A stretch of DNA of 17,355 nt. Origin: Clostridia bacterium (GTDB taxonomy: Bacteria > Bacillota > Clostridia > Oscillospirales > Butyricicoccaceae). Every line of letters starts with the position of its first letter. The first letter of the stretch is position 1. Where the stretch lies: positions 1 through 17,355 of the forward strand of contig CAAFJY010000111.1 in NCBI GenBank assembly GCA_900763355.1, written 5' to 3'. The notes under the pieces are model-generated. The model was given only the letters and a program-made list of their open reading frames with translations. It had not been told where the DNA came from and searched no databases. The translations under genes and the position numbers were made by a program. Positions 1 to 6,724 of this stretch are shown here, in pieces.

Positions 1-96
1 ACCGACAAGCCCGCCTGGACCGAGATCGAGCCCGGCCATTTCATCATGGCCAACCAGGAAGAGCTTGCCAAGTACAAGGCCAAGCTGGCGGAGTAA
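1..96 (+). CDS. C-terminal end of an unidentified protein (5' end outside the window)
   Basis: The frame is open from base 1 and ends with TAA at 94-96, giving the last 31 residues of a protein that ends in EELAKYKAKLAE. A perfect-stem terminator follows 25 bases later, which supports this being a real gene end. The short tail contains a Trp, the motif EIEPGHFIM and a Lys-rich, probably helical end. This is too little to assign a family, and I do not recognise it. No signal or membrane segment is visible. Confidence 0.7.
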   Translation, partial: TDKPAWTEIEPGHFIMANQEELAKYKAKLAE

Positions 97-121
97 GCCG
101 CGCACGCGCATTTCACAACCG

Positions 122-158
122 AAAGCCCCTTTTGGCAGCTGCCAAAAGGGGCTTTTTT
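122..158 (+). terminator. Intrinsic terminator after the first gene
   Basis: Positions 122-155 form a perfect palindrome centred between 138 and 139. Its GC-rich arm (GCCCC and GGGGC) runs into a T-run at 153-158. It lies 25 bases after the TAA of the upstream gene, so it most likely ends that transcript. Confidence 0.9.
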
Positions 159-159
159 C

Positions 160-188
160 TTGAAAAATCTCCAAAACCGGGGTAAAAT
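160..188 (+). promoter_or_regulatory. Predicted sigma-A promoter of the GNAT gene
   Basis: TTGAAA at 160-165 and TAAAAT at 183-188 are separated by exactly 17 bases. Each matches its consensus at five of six positions. The promoter begins where the terminator ends and lies about 46 bases before the GNAT start. Confidence 0.65.
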
Positions 189-234
189 AGAGGAAAATCA
201 CGCAAAAGCCGGCGTTGCCCGGCGGGAGGCGCCC

Positions 235-754
235 ATGCTCTTGGAAACGCCCCGGCTGGGGCTCCGGCGGCTCACCCAGGAGGATTTTCCGGCCCTGTGC
301 CGCACCCTGCAGGACCCCGTGGCCATGACGGCCTATGAAGGGGCCTTTTCCGACGGGGAGGTCCAGGCCTGGCTGGACCGGCAGCTGGACCGCTATGCGC
401 AGTATGGCAATTTCGGTCTCTGGGCCGTGATCGAGCGGGAAAGCGGGCTCTTTGTGGGCCAATGCGGCCTGACCCTCCAGTCCTGGGAGGGGGCGGGGGT
501 GCTGGAGATCGGCTATCTGTTCCAGCGGGACCGCTGGCACCGGGGCTATGCCACCGAGGCCGCTCGGGCCCTGCAAGGCCTATGCCTTTGACACTCTGGG
601 GGCGGCGGAGGCCTCCTCCCTCATCCGGGACGCCAATCTCCCCTCCCAGCGGGTGGCCCTGCGAAATGGGATGACGCCCCGGGACACCATGGTCAAGCAC
701 TATCGCGGGGTGGAGATGCCCCATACCCGCTACGCCGTCTCTCGCACAGAATGA
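235..754 (+). pseudogene. GNAT-family N-acetyltransferase, broken by a +1 frameshift
   Basis: Start at ATG 235, with GGGAGG at 224-229 as ribosome binding site. The first frame reads MLLETPRLGLRRL and carries GNAT fold features through EIGYLF (beta-4) and the acetyl-CoA loop RGYATEAARA, then stops at 591. The family sequence resumes in the next frame from about 572 (CKAYAFDTL) through the typical SLIRDANLPSQRVALRNGM helix to TGA at 752-754. Removing one C from the CCC at 569-571 restores a continuous frame of about 172 residues, a normal length for a RimJ/RimL-like acetyltransferase. Such enzymes transfer acetyl groups from acetyl-CoA to an amine; this substrate cannot be predicted. The downstream frame is well conserved, so the break is recent or is a sequencing/assembly error. 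Confidence 0.85.
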
Positions 755-755
755 C

Positions 756-783
756 TTTTTCGGCTCCATGCGGGGCCGAAAAA
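756..783. repeat. Inverted repeat between GNAT and the MATE promoter
   Basis: The arms are 756-767 and 772-783, a 12-bp stem with one G-T pair and the loop ATGC. The T-run is on the 5' side and the A-run on the 3' side, the reverse of an intrinsic terminator. It overlaps the end of the GNAT frame and stops 8 bases before the MATE -35 box. Confidence 0.6.
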
Positions 784-790
784 ATAATTC

Positions 791-821
791 TTGACATTAC
801 AATAGATATAGAGTTTATCAT
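791..821 (+). promoter_or_regulatory. MerR-type promoter of the MATE-regulator operon
   Basis: A perfect TTGACA at 791-796 and TATCAT at 816-821 (five of six to TATAAT) are separated by 19 bases. An elongated 19-20-bp spacer is the hallmark of promoters activated by MerR-family regulators, and the second gene of this operon encodes one. An imperfect dyad at 799-814 sits in the spacer (five of eight positions symmetric). Regulation by the downstream MerR protein is inferred. Confidence 0.6.
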
Positions 822-873
822 ATCATCAGCGCCCCGCCCCGGCGGGAGTACCAAGGCAAAGAAGGTCCTTTTC

Positions 874-2232
874 ATGAACAATCAGCTCACCTCCGGCAGC
901 GTGCTCAAAAGCATCCTGCGGTTTTCCCTGCCCTATCTGCTGTCCTATTTTCTCCAGACCCTCTATGGGCTGGCCGACTTGTTCATCATCGGGCAGTTCC
1001 AGGGGGCGGAGGGCACCACGGCGGTGTCCATCGGCTCCCAGGTGATGCACATGCTCACGGTGATGATCGTTGGGCTCGCCATGGGGACCACCGTCACCAT
1101 CGGCCGGGCCACCGGCGCGGGGGATCGGAAGGAGGCCTCCCTGGCCGCGGGGAACACGGCCACCCTCTTTCTGGGCGTATCCGTCGTGCTGACAGCGGTG
1201 CTGCTGACGCTGGTGCGGCCCATCGTTTCGGTCATGTCCACCCCCGCCGCCGCGGTGGAGGGGACGGTGCACTATCTCACCATCTGCTTTGCGGGCATCC
1301 CCTTCATCACGGCCTATAACATCCTCAGCGCCATCTTCCGGGGCCTGGGGGACAGCCGCAGCCCCATGGTGTTCATCGCCCTGGCCTGCGGGGTCAACAT
1401 CGGGCTGGATGTGCTCTTCATGGGCCCCATGGCCCTGGGCCCCACCGGGGCCGCTCTGGGCACCGTCATCGCCCAGGGTGTGAGCGTTGTTCTGGCTTTT
1501 TGGATGCTCCGCCGGAAAAAGGAGCTCATCTCCCTGAGCCGGGGGGATCTCCGCCCCCGCCGGGAGATGATGTCCCGTCTGCTGAGCATCGGCGCGCCCA
1601 TTGCGCTGCAGGATGGCCTCATCCAGGTGTCCTTCATCCTCATCACCATCATCGTCAACCGCCGGGGGCTCACCGATGCCGCCGCCGTGGGCATCGTGGA
1701 AAAGATCATCAGCTTCATCTTCCTGGTGCCGTCCTCCATGCTGTCCACCGTCTCGGCCCTGGGGGCCCAGAATCTCGGGGCAGGGAAGCCCCGCCGGGCC
1801 CGGCAGGTGCTGGGCTATGCCCTGTGCATCACCGCCGGGTTCGGGCTGATCGTCTCCCTGATCATGCAGGGGATCGCCCCCCGGGTGGTGGCCCTCTTCA
1901 CTCCCGATGCCGCCGTGGCCGCCGCCGGAGGGGAATATCTCCGGGGCTATATCTGGGACAGCGTCTTCGCCGGGCTGCATTTCAGCTTCAGCGGCTATTT
2001 CTGTGCCCTGGGCAAGTCGGGCCTGTCCTTCCTCCACAACATCACCGCCATCGTCCTGGTGCGCATCCCCGGGGCGTGGCTCATGTCCACCCGGTTCCCG
2101 GAGACTCTTTATCCCATGGGCCTGGCCACGGCCTTCGGCTCGCTGCTGTCGGCGGTCATCTGCGTCGTCGCCTTTGCCATTTTGACGAAAAAGGGGCGGG
2201 CCGGAGAGCCGACGGAGGAGAGCGGGACATGA
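874..2232 (+). CDS. MATE-family multidrug/Na+ (or H+) antiporter
   Basis: The 452-residue product is a normal length for this family. It has about 12 hydrophobic segments in two similar halves, and the N-terminus (LKSILRFSLPYLLSYFLQTLYGLADLFIIGQ) is split as is typical of MATE proteins. Conserved signatures include GxGDSRSP (FRGLGDSRSP) in the first half and SALGAQNLGAGKP in the second. MATE transporters in the cytoplasmic membrane export cationic drugs and metabolites in exchange for Na+ or H+. ATG 874 is chosen because GAAGG at 861-865 lies 8 bases upstream and because the protein then begins at the expected place. It overlaps the following MerR regulator by four bases (ATGA), so the two are co-translated. 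The drug substrate cannot be inferred. Confidence 0.95.
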   Translation: MNNQLTSGSVLKSILRFSLPYLLSYFLQTLYGLADLFIIGQFQGAEGTTAVSIGSQVMHMLTVMIVGLAMGTTVTIGRATGAGDRKEASLAAGNTATLFLGVSVVLTAVLLTLVRPIVSVMSTPAAAVEGTVHYLTICFAGIPFITAYNILSAIFRGLGDSRSPMVFIALACGVNIGLDVLFMGPMALGPTGAALGTVIAQGVSVVLAFWMLRRKKELISLSRGDLRPRREMMSRLLSIGAPIALQDGLIQVSFILITIIVNRRGLTDAAAVGIVEKIISFIFLVPSSMLSTVSALGAQNLGAGKPRRARQVLGYALCITAGFGLIVSLIMQGIAPRVVALFTPDAAVAAAGGEYLRGYIWDSVFAGLHFSFSGYFCALGKSGLSFLHNITAIVLVRIPGAWLMSTRFPETLYPMGLATAFGSLLSAVICVVAFAILTKKGRAGEPTEESGT

Positions 2233-3107
2233 GCGGCCGGGATCTCTTTTCCATCGGCGAGGTGGCCAGGATGTTCCATCTCAGCCCCGGGACCCTGCGG
2301 CACTACGAGACCCTGGGTCTCCTCACCCCGGAATACACCGACCCCGCCACCGGCTATCGCTACTACAGCACCCGCCAGTTCGAAGTGCTCAACACCATCC
2401 GCTATCTCCGGGCGCTGGATCTCCCCCTGGGGCAGATCGGGGACTTTCTCCGGGACCGGGACGTGGACCGCATGGAGGACAAGCTCCGCCGCCAGCGGGA
2501 GACCGTCATCCGCCGGCAGGAGGAGCTCCGCCGGGTGCAGTGCAAGATCGAAAACCGGCTGGATCAGCTGCGTTCCGCCCGGGAGCGCCCCCTGGAGGAG
2601 ATCCGCCGGGAGCCCCTTCACCCCTGCCGCATGGTGTGGCTCAAGCGGACCCTGCGGGTGGAGAGCTTCCTCGACCTGGAGGAGCCCATCCGCACCCTGG
2701 AGCAGTCCCAGGAAGAGGGACTGGTCTTTTTGGGCAAGGTGGGCCTGGGCATCACCCGGGAGCATCTCCTGGCGGGGGACTATGGGCAGTACGACGGGGC
2801 CTTTTTGGTCCTGGACCGGGAGGACCGCTTCCGGGGGGAGGCGCTGGAGCTCCCCGGGGGCGAGTGCGTCAGCCTGCGGTTCCGGGGGAGCCACCCCCAG
2901 GCCCCGGAGCACTACCGGGCGCTGATGAGTTTTCTCCGGGAAAATGGGCTGGAACCCGCCGGATTCTCCCGAGAGATCACCCTCATCGACGAGGGCCTTA
3001 CCCGGGACCCGGAGCAGTTTGTGACCGAAATTGTGATCCCAGTCACGCCCCACAAAAACGCTGTTTTTGCGGGGACCCGGAATCGCGACGCTTCTGCGGA
3101 AGCGTAG
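2229..3107 (+). CDS. MerR-family regulator, BmrR-like with C-terminal effector-binding domain
   Basis: The product is 292 residues. Residues 7-75 form the winged-helix DNA-binding region, starting FSIGEVARMFHLSPGTLRHYE and containing GYRYY. Residues 76-120 are a charged coiled-coil dimerisation helix. Residues 125-272 resemble the GyrI-like effector domain of BmrR-type activators and end with EIVIPV, where the family normally stops. The last 20 residues (273-292) are encoded by a hairpin-rich repeat beginning at 3048 and look like a foreign extension. The start ATG overlaps the MATE stop. By analogy with BmrR the protein probably binds lipophilic cationic compounds and activates the 19-bp-spacer promoter in front of its own operon; ligand and target are inferred. 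Confidence 0.93.
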   Translation: MSGRDLFSIGEVARMFHLSPGTLRHYETLGLLTPEYTDPATGYRYYSTRQFEVLNTIRYLRALDLPLGQIGDFLRDRDVDRMEDKLRRQRETVIRRQEELRRVQCKIENRLDQLRSARERPLEEIRREPLHPCRMVWLKRTLRVESFLDLEEPIRTLEQSQEEGLVFLGKVGLGITREHLLAGDYGQYDGAFLVLDREDRFRGEALELPGGECVSLRFRGSHPQAPEHYRALMSFLRENGLEPAGFSREITLIDEGLTRDPEQFVTEIVIPVTPHKNAVFAGTRNRDASAEA

Positions 3108-3163
3108 TGCGGCACCGCATCGCGGGCCGCGCGCGATTTGACGGGGGAACCATGTTCCCCCGT
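3048..3163. repeat. Hairpin-rich structured repeat overlapping the MerR 3' end
   Basis: Successive inverted repeats are seen. Arms 3048-3059 and 3063-3074 form a 12-bp stem with one mismatch. CGCTTC and GAAGCG pair at 3089-3104, TGCGG and CCGCA at 3108-3119. Arms 3141-3150 and 3154-3163 form a perfect 10-bp stem with loop CAT. The first hairpin begins at codon 274 of the MerR gene, right after the normal end of the effector domain. The density of dyads suggests an interspersed element or a structured RNA rather than protein-coding sequence. No second copy is present in this window. Confidence 0.55.
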
Positions 3164-3267
3164 AAGCCCCTTCTTTTGAAATGAAGGATTGTCTGCTGTT
3201 GCTTTGTATTCGCACTCGCGGCGCGGCGCAGAAGCGCCGTCGGCGGCTGCGCCGCCGAAATAAAATG
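3164..3267. other. Intergenic stretch with two further GC hairpins, no gene seen
   Basis: Between the repeat and the shared terminator I see no credible gene. CGGCGC and GCGCCG pair around AGAA at 3224-3239, and an 8-bp stem with loop TGC lies at 3240-3258. These may belong to the same structured element. An open frame across this stretch lacks any recognisable protein character. Confidence 0.5.
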
Positions 3268-3295
3268 AAAAAACCCGCCGAAAGGCGGGTTTTTG
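3268..3295. terminator. Bidirectional intrinsic terminator between the two MerR genes
   Basis: CCCGCC at 3274-3279 pairs with GGCGGG at 3284-3289 around a GAAA tetraloop. The A-run at 3268-3273 pairs with the T-run at 3290-3294, so a U-tract follows the stem in both directions. It lies between the plus-strand MerR gene and the stop of the minus-strand MerR gene at 3306 and can serve both. Confidence 0.85.
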
Positions 3296-3305
3296 ATCTT
3301 TTCTC

Positions 3306-3713
3306 TTATTTTGCGGCGCCCTTGCGGCGGGCTTCCATGAGCATCAGGCGGTTTTCCGCCGGAACGGTGCAGCACTCGTACCAGTCGATCTTGCAGTTGA
3401 GGCGCTTGAGGGCCTCCTGCATCTCGGCGATGCGGGCGGTGAGCTGGTTCCGCTGCTCCACCAGGATGGCCTTGCGGGCCTCCTGGGCCCCTTCCCCCTC
3501 TTGGAGGAGGGAAACATAGTCAATGAGGGCGTCGATGCGCACCCCGGCCGACCGCAGGCGCTTGACCAGGTCGATCCACTCGCAGGAGGTCTCGTCATAA
3601 TCCCGGATGCCGCCCGCCGTGCGGGGGACCGGGGGGATGACGCCGATGCGTTCATAATAGCGCAGGGTGTCCGGGGTGATGTCAAAGCTCTGGCTCACTT
3701 CGGCGATGGTCAT
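3306..3713 (-). CDS. Small MerR-family transcriptional regulator
   Basis: The product is 135 residues. The N-terminal DNA-binding region reads MTIAEVSQSFDITPDTLRYYERIG followed by a wing with GIRDYDE. A dimerisation helix spans about residues 80-112, and there is no large effector domain. Length and layout fit the NmlR/AdhR-like group rather than BmrR. Three cysteines near the end (107, 114 and 115, the last two adjacent in WYECC) could bind metal or sense thiol stress; this is inference. The start ATG at 3713 has an AGGAGG site at 3724-3729. Its promoter contains a dyad operator, suggesting autoregulation. It is divergent from a ZIP metal transporter, which may be a second target. Confidence 0.92.
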   Translation of the reverse strand: MTIAEVSQSFDITPDTLRYYERIGVIPPVPRTAGGIRDYDETSCEWIDLVKRLRSAGVRIDALIDYVSLLQEGEGAQEARKAILVEQRNQLTARIAEMQEALKRLNCKIDWYECCTVPAENRLMLMEARRKGAAK

Positions 3714-3747
3714 GGAAAAAGGACCTCCTTGTTGGATGATTAGCTCC

Positions 3748-3777
3748 AGTTTACACCTGGAGCTGGCTCCAAGTCAA
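3748..3777 (-). promoter_or_regulatory. Promoter and dyad operator of the small MerR gene
   Basis: Reading the minus strand, TTGACT (3777-3772) and TAAACT (3753-3748) are 18 bases apart. The spacer holds a dyad at 3755-3774: TGGAGC and GCTCCA separated by two bases, extended by two more symmetric pairs after one mismatch. This is the classic MerR-family arrangement, with the operator between -35 and -10. The site also lies upstream of the divergent ZIP gene. Confidence 0.75.
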
Positions 3778-3858
3778 GAGCTTTTCGCACCCTTTTTCCC
3801 GCGCCGCCATAGGATGAACTGTGCGGCTCCGGGCCGCGCAATCTGATGTGCGGGAGCG

Positions 3859-4647
3859 ATGTGCTTGAGCTTGATCTGGATGCGGATTTTGTGGATCGCG
3901 GTGCCTTTTTTGGGAACGATTCTGGGGGCGGCGGCGGTCTTTTTTGTGAAAAACGGGGGCGCGGGACGGCTGCGCCGGGGGACGCTGGGCTTTGCCGCCG
4001 GGGTCATGCTGGCGGCCATGGTGTGGTCGCTGCTCATGCCGGCCATCGACCTGGCCGAGGCCCGGGGCGGGCTGGCCTGGGGCCCGGCCGTGCTGGGATT
4101 TTTGGCGGGAGTGGGGGGACTGCTCCTGCTGGACCGGGGACTGGACCGACTGGAAGCCCGGGGCAGGCGCATTTCCCGGGCGGGGAAGGGGAGCGGGAGC
4201 CTGCTGCTCCTCCTGGCGGTGACGCTGCACAACCTCCCGGAGGGGATGGCTGTGGGCGTGGCGCTGGCGGGGATGCACACCGGCCGTGGGATGACGGCGG
4301 CGGGCGCCGCCGCCCTCTCCATCGGCATCGCCGTGCAGAATATCCCGGAGGGGGCTATCATCTCGGCCCCTCTGGCCGCCGGGGGGATGGGGAAGGGGCG
4401 AGCCTTTGCCTGGGGCGTCCTCTCCGGGGCGGTGGAGCCGGTGGGCGCGGTGCTCATGCTGGCCCTCAGCCGTTGGCTGGGGCCGATGCTGCCCTATGTC
4501 CTGGCTTTTGCAGCCGGGACCATGCTCTATGTGGTTACGGTGGAGCTTATTCCGGAGATCCAGTCCGGGGAGGCCTCCCCAGTGGGGGCCGTCACCACGG
4601 CATTGGGCTTTGCCCTCATGATGCTGCTGGACGTGGCGCTGGGATGA
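3859..4647 (+). CDS. ZIP-family divalent metal transporter
   Basis: The product is 262 residues with about eight hydrophobic segments. The metal-site motifs of ZIP proteins are present: HNLPEG at 124-129 in TM4 and QNIPEG at 160-165 in TM5, plus ELIPE at 229-233. The family moves Zn2+ and related ions into the cytoplasm; ZupT/GufA-like members share this layout. The start is uncertain: ATG 3859 has only a close, weak GGGAG upstream, and ATG 3880 is an alternative that would keep the first membrane segment. It is transcribed away from the small MerR gene and may be controlled by that regulator, but no clear promoter of its own is visible in 3778-3858, which holds only a small GC hairpin (GCGGC/GCCGC, 3823-3837). 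Confidence 0.93.
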   Translation: MCLSLIWMRILWIAVPFLGTILGAAAVFFVKNGGAGRLRRGTLGFAAGVMLAAMVWSLLMPAIDLAEARGGLAWGPAVLGFLAGVGGLLLLDRGLDRLEARGRRISRAGKGSGSLLLLLAVTLHNLPEGMAVGVALAGMHTGRGMTAAGAAALSIGIAVQNIPEGAIISAPLAAGGMGKGRAFAWGVLSGAVEPVGAVLMLALSRWLGPMLPYVLAFAAGTMLYVVTVELIPEIQSGEASPVGAVTTALGFALMMLLDVALG

Positions 4648-4678
4648 AAAAAGCCCGTCTCCCTTGGGAGACGGGCTT
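4645..4678. terminator. Intrinsic terminator shared by the ZIP gene and the C39-like peptidase gene
   Basis: A perfect 13-bp stem has arms 4651-4663 and 4666-4678 with a TT loop. On the minus strand it is followed directly by six Ts (4650-4645 region), a canonical terminator for the minus-strand gene ending at 4704. On the plus strand it directly follows the ZIP stop, with a T-run a few bases further on (from 4684). Confidence 0.85.
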
Positions 4679-4703
4679 GGATGCTTTTTTTGGGAAAAAC
4701 GGC

Positions 4704-6428
4704 TTATTTCTTCTTGCCGAAGAGCTTTTTCAGCAGGAGGACGGCGCCCACGGCGGCGGCAGCGGCTCCGGCCCCGGCAGCCCCGGCCCGGACGGCCCGG
4801 CGGACGGTCTCCCGGCGGGCAGCTTCGGTCTCGGTCTCCAGATCAGCGGGGTCAAAGACCTCGTCCAAGGTGGCGGCGGCGGTGTACACCGTGTCGCAGT
4901 TGTCCAGCACCAGGAGCTTCACCGTCTTGCCGCTTTCCAGCAGGCGCGTCATATCGTCGTTGGCAAAGGTGAGATAGCCCTCCTCGGTGATGCCGATGCC
5001 CTGGTAGCGGAAGACGTGGTTGGCCGTCACCCGGCGGCAGGAGCTGGGGATGGGGGTGGTCTCATCCTCGGCATAGTAGCAGATGGTTCCATGCTGACCG
5101 AAGTTTTGGCGCTTGCCCTCCTGGAAGTCCTGGGGGATGCGCAGCAGGCTGTCCTCGGTCACCAGGGCAAAGGCCCCGGCCTTGTCCCGCACGGGCATGA
5201 GAGTGGCGGACACATAGTCCCGGACAAAGAGCCCGGCCCCGGCCTCCTTGTCATGGATGAAATAGGCCGCCCGGCGATACCAGGCCTTGTCCAGCTGGGA
5301 TTGGCGGTATTCCCGGTGCGCCACTTCCGCGTCGGTCTTTCCGGCGGGGTCGTTGGAGCAATAGACATATTCCTCCAGTTCCTTGCTGTAATAATAGCCC
5401 ACAATGGTGATGATGTGCCCGTTGGTGTGGCAGGGGGCGTTTTCCAGATAGGGCTGATCGTCATTTTCCTTGTTGCTGTATTTCACCGAGAGGATGACGG
5501 CATAGCCCTTGCTCAGCTCCTGCCGCAGGGCGGAGAAGCTGGAATAGGAAACATAGCTCTCGAAGCCATAGGCTCCCGCCGCGGCGCAGGTGAAGCTCCA
5601 GTTGCCGTTGCCGCCAAAGCCGTGGTCATAGCCCAGCAGGGTGACGTCCTCCGGCAGGAGGTCGGCGCCCCGGCCATCCATGAGCATGGTGGCGGAGGTG
5701 GCGGAGCAGATGACCCCGCCATAGTCGGGATCCCGCTGCATCTGGGAGATGGCGGGCGTGTCCAGCAGCACCGATTCGGCCTGGGTGACGGTCTCCTCGG
5801 GATAGGTGCAGTCATCCTGCCAGTTGGGGTCGTTGGTATTTTTCCAGGTGGCAGCCAAAAGACGAAGGGCGGGCAGGCCCTGGCAGTCATTTTCCGCCCG
5901 GAGGACGGCCTTGAGCTGGAAGGCCGAAGCGGTGTATTCTCCGCGGACATTCAGGGAACTGTCGCCATAGCCGGGCTTGGAATAGGCAAAGGCCCAGCCG
6001 TTTTGCTCCTCGCTGTCCTTGCGGGGGTGGCTGTCCTGGCACTCGGGGCAGGCCCGGGCGATGTGGGTGCTCCACACGCCCCAGGTGATCCAGTCGGTCC
6101 AGCCGTCGAGAACGTTGCCGTCCCGGTCGGTCCAGCCGTCGTATTCGGGGAGATAGACCCGGCCCAGGATCTCAGCGGTGGTGCCGATGGGGGTCTCGGT
6201 GTTCCAGGAGGCCACCAGGTCGTTAAAGGGCTTCTCGGTGGCGATCACCGGGGTGAGGAAGACGCCCTCCCCCTCTTTCCGGAGACGGAGCGCCCCGTCC
6301 CCCAGCCGGTCGGCAAAGACCAGCCCCTGCATCTCGCCGGCGGCGAAATCCTGGTGGGTGGTGATCTTGATGTGGTTGCCCACGGCGGTCACCGGGGCCT
6401 GGGCAGGATCCTTGAAATTTTTCAGCAT
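4704..6428 (-). CDS. C39-like cysteine peptidase with C-terminal membrane tail
   Basis: The product is 574 residues. Residues about 60-200 resemble the beta-sandwich N-terminal region of Peptidase_C39_2-type proteins (FNDLVASWNTETPIGTTAEI, then WITWGVW). Residues about 222-395 are a papain-fold C39-like domain with candidate catalytic Cys241 (GGVICSATS), His338 (NGHIITIVGYYY) and Asp360 or Asn359 (CSNDPAG). A roughly 120-residue region follows, then an Ala/Gly-rich hydrophobic segment at 548-567 ending KKLFGKKK. There is no N-terminal signal peptide, so secretion is unexplained and the protein may be tail-anchored facing the cytoplasm. The start ATG 6428 has AGGAG nearby. A strong promoter lies upstream and a terminator directly after. 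It is divergent from a two-component system that might control it (inferred). Confidence 0.85.
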   Translation of the reverse strand: MLKNFKDPAQAPVTAVGNHIKITTHQDFAAGEMQGLVFADRLGDGALRLRKEGEGVFLTPVIATEKPFNDLVASWNTETPIGTTAEILGRVYLPEYDGWTDRDGNVLDGWTDWITWGVWSTHIARACPECQDSHPRKDSEEQNGWAFAYSKPGYGDSSLNVRGEYTASAFQLKAVLRAENDCQGLPALRLLAATWKNTNDPNWQDDCTYPEETVTQAESVLLDTPAISQMQRDPDYGGVICSATSATMLMDGRGADLLPEDVTLLGYDHGFGGNGNWSFTCAAAGAYGFESYVSYSSFSALRQELSKGYAVILSVKYSNKENDDQPYLENAPCHTNGHIITIVGYYYSKELEEYVYCSNDPAGKTDAEVAHREYRQSQLDKAWYRRAAYFIHDKEAGAGLFVRDYVSATLMPVRDKAGAFALVTEDSLLRIPQDFQEGKRQNFGQHGTICYYAEDETTPIPSSCRRVTANHVFRYQGIGITEEGYLTFANDDMTRLLESGKTVKLLVLDNCDTVYTAAATLDEVFDPADLETETEAARRETVRRAVRAGAAGAGAAAAAVGAVLLLKKLFGKKK

Positions 6429-6497
6429 ATTATCACTCCTGATCCGTTTCGGTTTCTCAACGCGCCGGGTACGGCGCGGTCTATTTTAACAAAATAT

Positions 6498-6526
6498 AGT
6501 ATAGCAGAAACGCGCTTTTCTGTAAA
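6498..6526 (-). promoter_or_regulatory. Sigma-A promoter of the C39-like peptidase gene
   Basis: On the minus strand TTTACA (6526-6521) and TATACT (6503-6498) are separated by 17 bases, each five of six to consensus. It lies about 70 bases before the start codon and is followed by an AT-rich stretch. Confidence 0.75.
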
Positions 6527-6639
6527 GGCTGTATCCGGGAGCATTTTCTCTTTTGGTGGGAGAAAAAACGGCAAATGTGGGGAAAGCCGTCGTGTTTTCA
6601 CCGCAAAACTCCTTTGGAGTGGGAAAATACCCCGGGGTA

Positions 6640-6701
6640 ATTCTGAAGAATTCTTAAAAAAGCGCCGGAGCAGTAGCGTTTTCCGCGCTTTATGGTACAA
6701 T
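6640..6701 (+). promoter_or_regulatory. Extended -10 promoter and direct repeats before the response regulator
   Basis: TACAAT at 6696-6701 is preceded by TGG, an extended -10 element, with no good -35 box. Two ATTCT repeats at 6640-6644 and 6650-6654, one helical turn apart, lie about 45 bases upstream. Direct repeats at 10-11-bp spacing are the usual binding site form for OmpR-family regulators, so this may be an autoregulatory site. The repeats also form the palindrome AAGAATTCTT. Between these signals and the peptidase promoter (6527-6639) only short inverted repeats are seen, 6608-6620 and 6628-6639. Confidence 0.5.
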
Positions 6702-6724
6702 AGAGGCAGAAGGGAGGGCTGCTC

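Noticed and set aside
826..2037. Minus-strand open frame opposite the MATE gene, and similar ones at 7377-8813 and 9431-10783
   Set aside because: No recognisable protein character, no ribosome binding sites, and each lies opposite a well-supported gene.
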